From Planctomycetota bacterium (lineage in GTDB: Bacteria > Planctomycetota > Planctomycetia > Isosphaerales > Isosphaeraceae): 64,000 nucleotides of DNA. Positions 8,678 through 18,694 of the stretch are shown piece after piece. The stretch spans positions 1 through 64,000 of the forward strand of contig JAJYWB010000019.1 in assembly GCA_021791715.1 (NCBI GenBank), in the 5' to 3' direction. Below the pieces are notes generated by a model. That model saw only the letters and a program-made list of their open reading frames with translations, made no database searches and was not told where the DNA came from. Positions within the stretch are counted from its first letter, which is position 1, and each line of letters begins with the position of its first letter. Made by a program: the position numbers and the translations under genes.

Positions 8678-9728
8678 GCAGCGACCAGCGTTCCAGCAGG
8701 CGTTTCGCCGCTCCCGAATCGATCGCCTCCTCGGCTCTGGAAACCCCGTCTCGGAACGAACTCGCTTCTCCCGCGACGACGAGAGCCGCGGCGCAATTCG
8801 CAAGGACGACGCGTCGCGCGGCGATCGATTCGCCCGCCAAAATCGCATAGATCATCCGTGCGCTCGCGGCGGGATCGGCGACGACGAGGTCGTGCGCGTC
8901 GACGCGTTCGAGCCCGAAATCATCGGGGGTCCAAGTCTCCGATCGGATCGTTCCGTTCTCAATCCGGCGCACGCGGGTGGGCGCCGCGAGCGAAACCTCG
9001 TCGACGCCGTCGGTTCCCCAAACGATCGCGGCTCGGTCGACCGTCCCCAGCCGCGCGACCGCTCCCGCAATGATATCAAGATGTGATTCGTTAGGGACGC
9101 CGATTAACTGATAACTCGGCGAGGCGGGATTGCAAAGCGGCCCTACGAGGTTGAAGATCGTCCGAAACGGCAGTTGTTTGCGCATCGGCGCGACTCGGCG
9201 GAGCGCGGGATGATATTTGACCGCGAACAGGAACGTTATGCCGAGCAGATCGAGCGATAAAGCCGCGGATTCGGCGGGTATATCGATCGCGACGTTCAAT
9301 TTTTCGAGCACTTCGGCGCTGCCCGAGTTCCCCGAAGCCGAGCGATTGCCGTGTTTGGCGACTTTGGCGCCCGCGGCGGCGGCGACGATCGCCGTCGCGG
9401 TTGATATGTTCACCGTTTTGGCGCCGTCGCCTCCCGTCCCGCAGGTGTCGAGCAAGCCGGGGCGGATGGTCGTTCGATCGTCGTCGGCGAAGAAGGGGGT
9501 CGCCGCGGCTCGAACGGCGAGCGCGGCGCCCGTCAGCTCGTCGATCGTTTCTCCACGAATGCGAAGCGCGGTGAGGAACGCCGCGACGAGCGATTCCGGG
9601 ACCGCGCCTTCGACGATCAGTTCGACCGCTCGGCGAGTCGCTTCGATCGACAGCTCGCGACCGGCGATCAAATCGCGCAACGCGTCGCGGAAATCTTCGT
9701 TAATTTCAAGATACAAGGATTTATCCAA
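8646..9728 (-). CDS. trpD: Anthranilate phosphoribosyltransferase
   Basis: This 360-residue enzyme makes phosphoribosyl-anthranilate from anthranilate and PRPP in tryptophan synthesis. Diagnostic motifs are DTCGTGGDG (94-102) for PRPP, KHGNRSASGNSGSAE (125-139) and the substrate region MRKQLPFRTIFNLVGPLCNP. The start is a TTG at 9728, only 16 nt after the HtrA-like gene. An ATG at 9745 overlaps that gene's stop but is out of frame and gives only 25 residues, so the true start is uncertain. No other trp genes are in the window. Confidence 0.93.
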   Translation of the reverse strand: MDKSLYLEINEDFRDALRDLIAGRELSIEATRRAVELIVEGAVPESLVAAFLTALRIRGETIDELTGAALAVRAAATPFFADDDRTTIRPGLLDTCGTGGDGAKTVNISTATAIVAAAAGAKVAKHGNRSASGNSGSAEVLEKLNVAIDIPAESAALSLDLLGITFLFAVKYHPALRRVAPMRKQLPFRTIFNLVGPLCNPASPSYQLIGVPNESHLDIIAGAVARLGTVDRAAIVWGTDGVDEVSLAAPTRVRRIENGTIRSETWTPDDFGLERVDAHDLVVADPAASARMIYAILAGESIAARRVVLANCAAALVVAGEASSFRDGVSRAEEAIDSGAAKRLLERWSLLTRSAPPPLA

Positions 9729-9744
9729 ATCAAAAGGATAAACA

Positions 9745-11427
9745 TTAAGGGATCGGAATCACGCGTTTTTCGTACGACTCGCCGATCTTTCGTTTGATGG
9801 TGAGTCGTCGCGGGCTTAACGGATCGGGGTGTTCGAGAGCTCGAGCGAGTTCGTCGACCGAACGGACGGGCTTATCGTCGATCGATTCGACGACGTCGAA
9901 CGATTTGAGGCGGATCGCGAGGGGGCTCGCGGGCTTAACCGAGACGATCGCAATTCCCTGGGTGGAATCGGGAAGACCGAGCCTTCGCGCCCAGTTGATA
10001 TCGATCGATTGCAGTTCGACTCCGTTCGACTCGCGCGGAGCGACGGTTTTGGGTTGAGCCGAACCCCCCGGCCTGCGAGGCCTTCGGAGGGTACCCTCGC
10101 CGGGAACGGGGAGAGGGCGCTCGGCGATCTTACGCTCGGCGGTTTCGGGGAGACGAGCCAGAACGGTTTCACGGTCGGCGACGACGACCGAGATCTCGAC
10201 AAAGCGACGGTCGCGCCAAACGACGACCGCGGCCTTGGCGCCGATCGGCGCCATCGAAACGAGATTGATCAAATGATTTAGATCGTTAATTTCAGATCCG
10301 TTGAATCGAAGGATGACGTCGCCGGGTTCGATGCCCGCCGCGGATGCGGGGGAATCGGGGTGAACCGCCAAAACCTTGGCGCCGCGAGGGCGTTTGAGAC
10401 CGAGTTCGTCGGCGGATTCGGGTTTGAGATCGGCGAGATCGACCCCCATCGCGCCCCGGCTCACCTTGCCGTTTTTCAGCAATTGCCGCATGATCCATTT
10501 GGCGAGGTTGATCGGTATGCTGAAGCCGACCCCTTCGCTGCCGCCGCCGTTCGAGGCGATCGCCGTGTTAATGCCGATCACCTCGCCTTTGAGATTGACG
10601 AGCGGCCCCCCCGAATTGCCGGGATTGATCGCCGCGTCGGTCTGGAGGAAATCTTGATTCTCCACGCCGTCGGCTTGCAGCTCCTCCTCGTGCCTGCCGC
10701 GGGCGCTGATGATTCCGTGGCTCACCGAGTGCGTCAGCCCGAAGGGACTGCCGAGAGCGAGCACCCAGGTACCGACCGCCAACGCGTCGCTGTCCCCCAG
10801 CCGCGCCGCGGTCAAATCGGCCGTCCCCATATCAAGCACCGCGATGTCGGCCTTGGCGTCGCTCCAAACCCGCGTCGGATGCATCACTCTGCCGTCATGT
10901 AGATGAATGTTAATCTCAAAAGGCGAAGTACCCTCAATCACATGATTATTTGTGAGCACGTATCGATTCGCTTTGGCGCCGTCGGCGACGACGACTCCCG
11001 ACCCCGTTTCCTCGTAGCGGCGCAGTTGTTTATCTTCTCCATCCCTCGTTTTTCGGGCCACGATGTGAACGACCGCGGGAGCGACGGTTTTCGCCACAAG
11101 CTCAAAGGTATGATTGATATGTTGAAATAGCTCAAAATTTCGATCGAGTTCTTGATAGCGCGCGTCGGTCGTATCGACCGCGGGCGCGGATCGCGCGGAG
11201 GGTACGGCTTCGACTTTGGGCGCGGCGACTGTCCGAGGCGCCGCGGCGGGTTTGGATACGGGCTCGCTCACGGCGACGTTCTTGGCGGCGGGATTGGGAA
11301 CTTGGTTCACGACCGCGGGCGCCGAATCGGCGACGACCGTCGGTCCCGATCGGTCGACGACGACCCCCAGGACGACGCCGATCGCCAAGATTCCCAAGAG
11401 CAAGACGGGATGGGGATTACGCGTCAT
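9745..11427 (-). CDS. HtrA/DegP-like serine protease with two PDZ domains
   Basis: This 560-residue envelope protease has a membrane anchor or signal (about 8-25), an Ala/Pro/Val-rich linker to about 85, and a trypsin-like domain with His162 (NNHVIEG), Asp194 (DIAVLD) and Ser272 (GNSGGP). PDZ 1 lies at about 320-405 and a second PDZ-like domain at about 470-555. It is expected to degrade misfolded proteins outside the cytoplasm. It lies directly upstream of trpD, a functionally unrelated pairing. Confidence 0.92.
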   Translation of the reverse strand: MTRNPHPVLLLGILAIGVVLGVVVDRSGPTVVADSAPAVVNQVPNPAAKNVAVSEPVSKPAAAPRTVAAPKVEAVPSARSAPAVDTTDARYQELDRNFELFQHINHTFELVAKTVAPAVVHIVARKTRDGEDKQLRRYEETGSGVVVADGAKANRYVLTNNHVIEGTSPFEINIHLHDGRVMHPTRVWSDAKADIAVLDMGTADLTAARLGDSDALAVGTWVLALGSPFGLTHSVSHGIISARGRHEEELQADGVENQDFLQTDAAINPGNSGGPLVNLKGEVIGINTAIASNGGGSEGVGFSIPINLAKWIMRQLLKNGKVSRGAMGVDLADLKPESADELGLKRPRGAKVLAVHPDSPASAAGIEPGDVILRFNGSEINDLNHLINLVSMAPIGAKAAVVVWRDRRFVEISVVVADRETVLARLPETAERKIAERPLPVPGEGTLRRPRRPGGSAQPKTVAPRESNGVELQSIDINWARRLGLPDSTQGIAIVSVKPASPLAIRLKSFDVVESIDDKPVRSVDELARALEHPDPLSPRRLTIKRKIGESYEKRVIPIP

Positions 11428-11576
11428 CGAACCAACGACTCCTCCCCGAAGCGCGACGGACGAAACGTGACCGCACCGATAACGGACGATTTAGTATACA
11501 TCCCGCGGGTTCCGCAAGTCAAAACGACCTCATTCAGTCGAAGCCTTGGAATCGTGAGATTCGGCGCGATCCTAAT

Positions 11577-11604
11577 AAAAAAGCCGCCGAGGCGGTCGGC
11601 GGCC
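11577..11604 (-). terminator. Rho-independent terminator after dksA-like gene
   Basis: Arms GCCGCCGA and TCGGCGGC (8 bp, 5-nt loop) at 11583-11603 are followed on the minus strand by six T residues. It lies about 64 nt past the stop at 11668 and separates that gene from the HtrA-like gene. Confidence 0.8.
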
Positions 11605-11667
11605 AAAAAAGATTGTGGATGTTTTTTTCACGATTGGGTCGATTCGCGGGTCGAAATCGACTCTCGG

Positions 11668-12144
11668 TTAACGTCCCGAGTCGCTCACGTCGACCTCGAA
11701 GTCGCTCAAATTGACGTCGCTCTCGCGCTCGTCGTCGTCTTTCTCATAAACCTTCGACCAGCGCGGGTCGATCGCGGCCGAGCCGAAAGCCTCGCCGTGA
11801 CGTTCGTGCTCACGTTGACAGTCGATACAAGAATTCGTGTAAGGCAAAGCGTTGAGCCGAGCCTCGGAAATTTTCCCGCCGCAATATTCGCACCGACCGT
11901 AATAGCCGTGCTTGATCCGTTCAAGAGCTCGCTCGATCTGTTCGAGCTCGCGGCTTTCAATCTCGGCGAGTTGCGAGCTGATCTCGTCGTTGGCGGTATC
12001 AACCGCGGCGTCGACGCTATCGCCCACACTCAGCATCGTGTACTCGCGCCACGAGTCCATATCGCCGCTTAAAGCCTTACGCAACGCGTCCCGGCGAGCG
12101 ACCAGCCGAGAGTGAAGTCGAAGCAATGCGTCTTTGCGTGCCAT
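11668..12144 (-). CDS. DksA/TraR-type zinc-finger protein
   Basis: This 158-residue protein has an N-terminal coiled region and a C4 zinc finger (CEYCGGKIS...CIDCQ) typical of the DksA/TraR family, which act on RNA polymerase. The start at 12144 is preceded by GGAGGTGCGAT, better than the extended frame. The C-terminal 35 residues are acidic and unlike DksA. A second family member lies at 16188-16574. Confidence 0.88.
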   Translation of the reverse strand: MARKDALLRLHSRLVARRDALRKALSGDMDSWREYTMLSVGDSVDAAVDTANDEISSQLAEIESRELEQIERALERIKHGYYGRCEYCGGKISEARLNALPYTNSCIDCQREHERHGEAFGSAAIDPRWSKVYEKDDDERESDVNLSDFEVDVSDSGR

Positions 12145-12705
12145 ATCGCACCTCCAGGTGTCCGTCGCGATCATCGTTCGCGGCGAGCATGTCGATCAAG
12201 GTCAAGGTCGGGTCGTCGAACCTCGACACTCTTCGGAAAGTTGGGCTTCGTGGTCGTCCGCGGTCTTGGAATCGGTCCATTCCGTCGAATGGGAACGCTG
12301 AGCACTCCTGTCGGCGAAACCTAGAACCAGCCATTGCACATTATGCGCCACGATCAAGACCCGGCCACTTTTTTTTCAGACGTCATTTGTACGTCCGAAC
12401 GAACGAATGGTTTGAAAGATTCGCTCGGATTTTTTAAACGCCGACGAGTTCGTGACGGTCCCGACACAAAAAACGACCGCAAGGCTCGGTCGCATCGGCA
12501 GAAATCGAGCCTTGGCGCCGTAAGTCGAAACGATGAAACGAGTTCCTTCACCCTTACGCGTTCGGCCAATCCGTTCATGAAACGAACCGTCGACTGAAAC
12601 CGACAGGGTCGTAACCTTTCGATCGCATTCGTCTAGCTCGCGACGAATCGGGGTTAACTCGATCGCTCGACTGCGTGCAGCTTAGAACACATTCGGCTCA
12701 AGCCG
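12145..12705. other. Intergenic gap
   Basis: No gene is supported here. A minus-strand open frame (12354-12578) lacks a ribosome site and overlaps the terminator at 12468-12492. Confidence 0.45.
12468..12492 (-). terminator. Rho-independent terminator
   Basis: Stem CGACCG/CGGTCG (12474-12479 with 12487-12492, 7-nt loop) is followed on the minus strand by TTTTTT. It lies about 215 nt beyond the stop of the large zinc-ribbon protein gene. Confidence 0.6.
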
Positions 12706-15618
12706 TTAAGGAAGGATGAAATGGGCGCCGACGAGCGCCTGCGAATCCCCCGCCGACCGCGTGAGGTTGATGTAATGCGCCCCGCGATTCAAGCGATAAA
12801 TCCATTGTTCCAGAACGGCGCCCTGGGTCGCGACCCGGACGATCGCATCGGGATTTCCCCCCATCCGTGAGATGACGTCGTCGCGAGTCATATCGATCAG
12901 ATCCTTTTTCCGCGATTTTTTTTCCTCGCCTTCACGCTCGGCGAGGCCCGCGACCTGTTCGGGTTTTTTCGAGGGATCGGTCCACTTTCCATTCACTTTT
13001 TGAAACCCGAGCCGCCGATACGCGTCGACGAGCTTGGGAGCTTCGGCGTCGATCGCCTCGGCCGCGGCAAGAAGCGACGCCGCCGAATCGCGATCTTTGA
13101 GCAGCTTGATGTACTGCTCGGCGAGCGTGATCCTTCCCTCGACATCGTTTTTGCCGAGTTTTTTCTCGCGTAAGTCGTCGAGCCAATGGCGATATAAGTC
13201 GAGCAATCGAGCTGAGTTACCGCCGCCTTTATCAAACGATTCGGCGAGCGCCTTGATCTCCGACTCTTTCAGTTCGGAAACCGCTTTCGTGCTCGCCTCG
13301 ACGCCGAGATCGCGAAGTTCATCGGCGACTTTCAACCGCTCCGGAAGCTTCTCTCGCGCCTCGGCGGCGAATTCAATCCCCCTGCGCGGGCTGTGCTTCA
13401 CCGCGGCGCGAAGCCGAGCCTCGATCGCGTCGGCCCAAAGCGTACGATCAAGCATATCTTGAACCGGCTTGGGCGCGCGACGATAAGCCCCCGCGGGATC
13501 GGCCTGATAACGCGCGAGCCATTCATCAAAATCCTTCGGCCTTGTGAAGCGCGTCGTCGCGGCTTGCGGAAAGAATGCTTCGATCTCCTTAAGAATCGGA
13601 GCCATTGCTTCGTGTGACGCGGTGGTGTTGATCTTTGAGCGAAACGCGCGGTGCGCCAGCGCGGCCGAGAGCGTTTGCGACAGGCCGTGCTCGCGAGCCC
13701 TGCGAGCCAATTCAAGCCAGAGCGACGGACGATCGACGACGAGGTGTTCATCGGCTTCAAGCAGGATCGCGTCCTCTTCGAGCGTGGCGCCTCGCTCGCG
13801 CAATTTCGCGTCATCGTAGGTTTCGCCGCGCCGATTCGCCCAATAGCCCCACGCGGCCCTGCCCGAGTAGTCGCGCGGGTCGAGCCGCGCGATCGCGGCG
13901 TCGAGACGATCCCGATCCGAAGGAAGAAGTTCGAGCTCTTTCACCGCGAAAACGATCGTCCCCTGGTTCGTCTTGCGAGGCACGCCTCGAACGCGGGCCG
14001 AACCCGCCGACCGCTCGGCGCGATCGGGCCTGAGCGGCGGAGGAAGCTCGAAAATCACCCCCTCGGCGGCCTGCAACACCAACTCGTCGAGCCCTCTGCC
14101 GGGATGAGGTCGGAAAAACTTCACCCGATCGTCGATCACAATCTCTTTGCCCAGCCAACGATCGGGATTCTTGGCGAACCGCTTGGCGTCGACGACGTTC
14201 GTCGGCTCGGCGAGCGTGCAGATCGACAACCAAGCGGCGGGAGTCGTCCATGACGAAGCAAAACTTAAATTTATAGATTTACGAGATTCTTGAACAAGCT
14301 TAAGATCGCTGATTAAAGGCTCGATCGGGCGGAGATTCGGCGGGTTGAAGAGCGCCGCGGGTCGAGGGTCGTTCGTCGGCGGAGGATCCTCCCATCGCGT
14401 ACCGTCGATCGCCTCGAGCGGTTTCCACGACATCAGCGCGCCGCTTTCGGGTTCGATCTCAAAATACCAGATATCTTCAGATTCATCATAGCGTAATTTC
14501 TTAAGACGCGCGCCGAAAACGACGCGTTGACCGGGCTTGGGTTTGAGGACTTCGAACAGGCGAAAACCGTCGAAATCGATCTTGCCGACGCGCGGTCGCG
14601 GGTTTCCGGGTACGCCGACGCGATATTCGATATCGTAGCCGCCGCGCGAGCCTTCGCCCGCGGCGCGGACGTGATCGTCGACGATGAACGATCTACCTTG
14701 ATATAACGTCTTAAACATTTTATCGCGTTCGGCGGGTTCGAGGCGGGCCGAGCGATCGAGGATCGTTTCCAACGTTTCGAGCGAGCGATCGGCGAGGATC
14801 GCGGCCTCGCGCGCCGCCTGACGCACGTCGTCCGCCCCCTCGACGTCTCCTCCCAATTCGTCGACGGCGCGGGACGCGGTCGAGAGGATCTCGTTCGCGG
14901 TATCGAATCGCCCTTGATTGAGCGCCGCGATCCCCTCGGTACGGCCGCGCTCGACCAAACTCGGCAACATCTGCCGCCGTTGCTTCCAGTGCGAAAGCGC
15001 GATCGTCGCCACGACGATCAACGCCGTCCCCATAAATATAAGAGCATTTCTATTTTTATGGATGCGTTCACCGAGACTCGGCCGCGCGGGGAGCTCGATG
15101 AGCCTCGGCGAATCGTCTTCTTCGTCGCCCCTCGCGGCGGGTCGACTCCCCGAGTCGTCGCGCCGCCGTTGATTTCTCGAATCGACTCGATCGCGACGAG
15201 CATCGGTTTCGGCGACCGAGCGACGCGCGGGCCTCGGCGGCTCGGCTTCGGAATAATCGATCTCGACGTCTGAAACCGACGCGGCGGCGTGATCGCGCGG
15301 ACCGGGAGCGAGTTCGGCCGGCGACGGATGATCGGCGAGTTCGTGCGGCTCCTCATAACCCAAATCCTCCGCCTCGTCGCCGCCTCGAGGCGCCGGTTTT
15401 CCCTTCGCCGAAGGCTTGGGAGGATCGGGAAGAGGACTGCGCGGCAGCACGAATACGCCTTCACCGCACGACGGACAACGCAGCGCCTGATAGCTTTCGG
15501 TCCGCTCCCCCTGGAGATGATGCCCCTCCGGACACAAGACGTGATAATATTGCGGAACAAGGTTTCCCTTGTCCGACCAACCGCGCCAGGCTCTTCGCGC
15601 CCGAACCAGAAAACTCAA
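12706..15618 (-). CDS. Large membrane-anchored zinc-ribbon protein
   Basis: I do not recognise a function for this 970-residue protein. The N-terminus carries a zinc-ribbon-like pattern (Cys29, His33, Cys48, Cys51), then an acidic, Arg-rich disordered region to about 185 and one membrane helix (191-209). The rest, about 750 residues, is a long, largely helical extracytoplasmic or periplasmic part. Near residue 330-400 are segments resembling small beta-barrel domains (GKIDFDGFRLFEVLKPKPGQ). Similar ribbon-plus-helix architectures are frequent in planctomycetes. It is transcribed alone. Confidence 0.75.
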   Translation of the reverse strand: MSFLVRARRAWRGWSDKGNLVPQYYHVLCPEGHHLQGERTESYQALRCPSCGEGVFVLPRSPLPDPPKPSAKGKPAPRGGDEAEDLGYEEPHELADHPSPAELAPGPRDHAAASVSDVEIDYSEAEPPRPARRSVAETDARRDRVDSRNQRRRDDSGSRPAARGDEEDDSPRLIELPARPSLGERIHKNRNALIFMGTALIVVATIALSHWKQRRQMLPSLVERGRTEGIAALNQGRFDTANEILSTASRAVDELGGDVEGADDVRQAAREAAILADRSLETLETILDRSARLEPAERDKMFKTLYQGRSFIVDDHVRAAGEGSRGGYDIEYRVGVPGNPRPRVGKIDFDGFRLFEVLKPKPGQRVVFGARLKKLRYDESEDIWYFEIEPESGALMSWKPLEAIDGTRWEDPPPTNDPRPAALFNPPNLRPIEPLISDLKLVQESRKSINLSFASSWTTPAAWLSICTLAEPTNVVDAKRFAKNPDRWLGKEIVIDDRVKFFRPHPGRGLDELVLQAAEGVIFELPPPLRPDRAERSAGSARVRGVPRKTNQGTIVFAVKELELLPSDRDRLDAAIARLDPRDYSGRAAWGYWANRRGETYDDAKLRERGATLEEDAILLEADEHLVVDRPSLWLELARRAREHGLSQTLSAALAHRAFRSKINTTASHEAMAPILKEIEAFFPQAATTRFTRPKDFDEWLARYQADPAGAYRRAPKPVQDMLDRTLWADAIEARLRAAVKHSPRRGIEFAAEAREKLPERLKVADELRDLGVEASTKAVSELKESEIKALAESFDKGGGNSARLLDLYRHWLDDLREKKLGKNDVEGRITLAEQYIKLLKDRDSAASLLAAAEAIDAEAPKLVDAYRRLGFQKVNGKWTDPSKKPEQVAGLAEREGEEKKSRKKDLIDMTRDDVISRMGGNPDAIVRVATQGAVLEQWIYRLNRGAHYINLTRSAGDSQALVGAHFILP

Positions 15619-16187
15619 AGGCGTTCCTCTCCGACTTTGATATTCAAACGATCTTTGATAAGTCGACGATCGTCGGCGGCCGCTCGCGTCGCGGCGCCGC
15701 GCCTTCCCAAGAAAACTCGTTTCTCTATCATAAGTCGGGGACGGCTCGTCTCGTCAACCGTCGACCGTCGCCTCGGATTTAATAAGTGAATCATCATATC
15801 TTTTTGATACCGTGATGATCGACGGGTGATTTTGGTGAAAACGGGGTCGAGGTGCGACGATGAACTCGCCCGCCCGTCGCCGGTCCGCGCGACCACGCCT
15901 CTCCTCGATTCGACCGAAGCACTTGAACGACCGTGACCGAGAGCATACTCTCGAATGATACGGCTTCGCACGTTATGGCGACGAGGATCCATTGAGGGAT
16001 GTGCGAAGCCGAGGGTCGGATCGCGTGCGATACGGTATCCGCGCGGCGAATCGCGCTTGTTGAACGATTGCATTCGGCGGCGCGGGTCGGCATTGACGTT
16101 CGGGATCGACGGGTCTAGGATTTCTCGCCGCGCCCGAGACGCCCTCGATTCGCTCGCACATTCAGGCTTCGGAAGGTGGGTCGTTCC
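15619..16187. promoter_or_regulatory. Divergent intergenic region with 11-bp inverted repeat
   Basis: This gap separates the divergent zinc-ribbon and dksA-lspA genes. Arms CGGCTTCGCAC (15961-15971) and GTGCGAAGCCG (16001-16011) are perfect complements 29 nt apart, starting about 230 nt before the 16188 start. They could be an operator pair or a leader hairpin. No gene is supported in the gap. Confidence 0.45.
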
Positions 16188-16574
16188 ATGGCGAGTTCGC
16201 TCAAGCACGAGGAAATCGACGCGTTCCGTGCGGTTCTCCTCAAATTACGCGCCCGATTTCGCGGCGATTTAGCCCAAATGACCGACGAAGCTCTGAAACG
16301 CAATCAGCCCGACGCGTCGGGTAATTTGTCGAACGTGCCGATGCACCTCGCCGACGTCGGTACCGACAATTTTGATCAAGAATTCACTTTAAGCTTGATA
16401 GAAAACGAGCAAGTGACGCTCGTCGAGATTGAGGAGGCGCTCGTTCGGATCGAGCAAGGGACGTTCGGTCGATGCGAGGAATGCGGCGGAGCGATCGGCA
16501 AATCGCGGTTGGAGGCGTTGCCGTACACCCCGCTGTGCATCGGCTGCGCTCGTAAAATGGAGAGTCGAGCATGA
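16188..16574 (+). CDS. DksA/TraR-type zinc-finger protein
   Basis: This 128-residue protein has the family's coiled region and a C4 finger (CEECGGAIGKSRLEALPYTPLCIGCA). The ATG at 16188 has GGAAGG about 11 nt upstream; a GTG four codons earlier lies inside that site. Its stop overlaps the start of the signal peptidase gene as ATGA, so the two are translationally coupled. I infer RNA-polymerase binding from the family. Confidence 0.88.
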   Translation: MASSLKHEEIDAFRAVLLKLRARFRGDLAQMTDEALKRNQPDASGNLSNVPMHLADVGTDNFDQEFTLSLIENEQVTLVEIEEALVRIEQGTFGRCEECGGAIGKSRLEALPYTPLCIGCARKMESRA

Positions 16575-17149
16575 CTTCGGTCAAGGTTCCCCTGCGGCAT
16601 TCGGTGCTCTTCTGGATGATCGCCTGCGGCGGCGCCGCGTTCGACCTCCTCACCAAGCGCGCCGTCTTCAACTCGATCGGCCCCCCGCCGTCCCCCCCCC
16701 GCGCCGTCGTCGCCGATATCCTTGAACTGCACACCAGTTACAACAAAGGCGCGCTCTGGGGACTGGGCCGAAATCTCCCCCACGGCAGCCTTGTTTTCGC
16801 GCTCCTCTCGCTCGCCGCCGCGGTCGCCATCTGTTACTGGCTCTTCGTCCGCAAAGCCGCGGTCGACGGCGGACTCACCGCGGCCTTCGCTCTTATCACC
16901 GCGGGCGCCATCGGCAACGGCTACGATCGTGTGATGTTAGGACATGTTCGTGATTTTGTTCACTTTCATGTCGATTCAATCGGTTTCGATTGCGCGATCT
17001 TCAACTTCGCCGACAACATGCTCGTCGCCGGCGCGGTTTTCTTGCTCGTGATGGCGCTTCGACCCGCGCCCGAACCCGACGAAGAACCCGGCGCCGTTCC
17101 CGTCGATCGCGAAATCAACGCCAAAACGACGGTCGAGGCTTCTTCCTGA
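16571..17149 (+). CDS. lspA: Signal peptidase II (prolipoprotein peptidase)
   Basis: This 192-residue membrane protein removes lipoprotein signal peptides. Family landmarks are the Asn-Gly-Ala block YNKGALWGLG, then GAIGNGYDRV with the first catalytic Asp and FNFADNML with the second. It has four predicted helices and a polar C-terminal tail of about 30 residues. It starts within the upstream dksA-like stop. It is the most canonical of three LspA-like sequences in the window. Confidence 0.9.
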   Translation: MTSVKVPLRHSVLFWMIACGGAAFDLLTKRAVFNSIGPPPSPPRAVVADILELHTSYNKGALWGLGRNLPHGSLVFALLSLAAAVAICYWLFVRKAAVDGGLTAAFALITAGAIGNGYDRVMLGHVRDFVHFHVDSIGFDCAIFNFADNMLVAGAVFLLVMALRPAPEPDEEPGAVPVDREINAKTTVEASS

Positions 17150-17281
17150 TCGACCGTCGGGCGTGCTCCACAACACGATCACAACCGAGACCGCATGCGG
17201 GAAGTCGTTACGATTCGCACGCCCGCTCCGCGCCGCCTCGCTCTCATCGAGTCCGGAAGATTTCGTTACAACACGTGCATA

Positions 17282-18694
17282 CTAAACATCAAAATAAAGC
17301 GTGAACTCGTACGGATGGGGTCGACGACGGAGCGGCTCGACCTCGTGGTTCAGCTTATACCAGATCCACGTGTCGACGACGTCCGAGGTGAAGACGTCTC
17401 CCCGCAAGAGGAATTCGTGGTCGTTTCGCAACGCCTCGAGCGATTCCTCGAGCGACCTCGGCGTTTCGGGAACCTCGGCGAGCTCCTCGGGTTGAAGATC
17501 GTAGATATCTTTATCAAGAGGGTCGCCGGGATCGGCCTTCGTTTGCACGCCGTCGAGCGCCGCCATCAGCATCGCCGAATAGAGCAGATACGGGTTCGCC
17601 GCGGCGTCGGGGCAGCGGTATTCGATCCTTCGCGTCATCGTTCCTGGATTGTAAATCGGGATCCGCACGATCGCGGCGCGATTGCGCCTGCTGTAAGAAA
17701 GCTTGATCGGCGCCTCGAATCCGTCGACAAGACGTTTGTAGCTGTTCGTCGTCGGGTTGGCGAGCGCGCAGAGCGCCGGAGCGTGCTTGATCAACCCGCC
17801 GATCGCGTACATCCCCGTCTCGCTCAGCCCCGCGTAGCCGTCTCCCGCGAAGATCGACGCGCCGTCACGTAATAAAGAAAAATGGGTGTGCATACCCGAA
17901 CCGTTGTCGCCGTAAAGCGGCTTGGGGATGAAAGTCGCGGTTTTACCGCCGCGCCGCGCCACGTTGCGAATGATGTATTTGGCGAGCATAACCTGATCGG
18001 CGCTCTCGACGAGCGGACGCGGAGGCAGATCGATCTCGCATTGCCCCCCCGTCGCCACCTCGTGATAGTGCGCCGTCGTCGCAACCCCGCACTCCGCCAT
18101 GATCTGCGCCATCTCGGTTCGAAGGTCCGCCAGGCTGTCGGTCGGCGGGCAAGGGAAATACCCCAGCCCCGATCCGGGCTTGTAGGCGAGGTTCGGTTTC
18201 TCGTCGCGCCCCCGATTCCAAGCCCCCTCGACCGAATCGACATGATAAAACGCGTGATTCCCCGTTTGCTCGAATCGAGCGTCGTCGAACACGAAAAACT
18301 CGAGCTCGGGAGCGAACAAACATTCGTCCGCCAATCCCGTGCTCTTCATGTAATGATATGCTTTTCTGGCGATATTGCGCGGATCGCGGGAATAATCCTG
18401 GTGCGTGATCGGGTCGAGGATGTTGCACACCATCGTCAGCGTCGGCCGCGCCGTGAAGGGATCGATTAAAGCCGTTTCAGGCTGGGGGACGACGAGCAAA
18501 TCGGCCTCGTTGATCGCGCGCCAGCCGACGACGCTTGATCCGTCGAACCCGATCCCCTCCTCGAACGTCTCCTCGGTAAGCGTGTCGGCGGGTATCGAAA
18601 AATGCTGCCAAACGCCAGGGAAATCCATGAATCGAAGGTCGACGGTCGTCGCCTCGCGCTGCCTGATCTGCGCCAAAACCTCTTTGGGTGTCAC
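17282..18694 (-). CDS. glnA: Glutamine synthetase, type I
   Basis: This 470-residue enzyme makes glutamine from glutamate and ammonia using ATP. Landmarks are the N-terminal beta-grasp domain (DLRFMDFPGVWQHFSIP), LFAPELEFFVFDD, GDNGSGMHTHFS, and NRAAIVRIP. The adenylylation-loop tyrosine is in KDIYDLQPEE, so activity may be controlled by covalent modification (family knowledge). The start is GTG with AAAGGA just upstream. It lies downstream of YjbQ on the same strand with a 310-nt gap, and probably has its own promoter there. Confidence 0.96.
   Translation of the reverse strand: MTPKEVLAQIRQREATTVDLRFMDFPGVWQHFSIPADTLTEETFEEGIGFDGSSVVGWRAINEADLLVVPQPETALIDPFTARPTLTMVCNILDPITHQDYSRDPRNIARKAYHYMKSTGLADECLFAPELEFFVFDDARFEQTGNHAFYHVDSVEGAWNRGRDEKPNLAYKPGSGLGYFPCPPTDSLADLRTEMAQIMAECGVATTAHYHEVATGGQCEIDLPPRPLVESADQVMLAKYIIRNVARRGGKTATFIPKPLYGDNGSGMHTHFSLLRDGASIFAGDGYAGLSETGMYAIGGLIKHAPALCALANPTTNSYKRLVDGFEAPIKLSYSRRNRAAIVRIPIYNPGTMTRRIEYRCPDAAANPYLLYSAMLMAALDGVQTKADPGDPLDKDIYDLQPEELAEVPETPRSLEESLEALRNDHEFLLRGDVFTSDVVDTWIWYKLNHEVEPLRRRPHPYEFTLYFDV

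Noticed and set aside
9729..9745. ATG overlapping the HtrA stop as the trpD start
   Set aside because: It is out of frame with trpD and ends after 25 codons; the in-frame TTG at 9728 fits the conserved N-terminus.
12354..12578. 74-codon minus-strand frame
   Set aside because: It overlaps a terminator hairpin and lacks a ribosome site.
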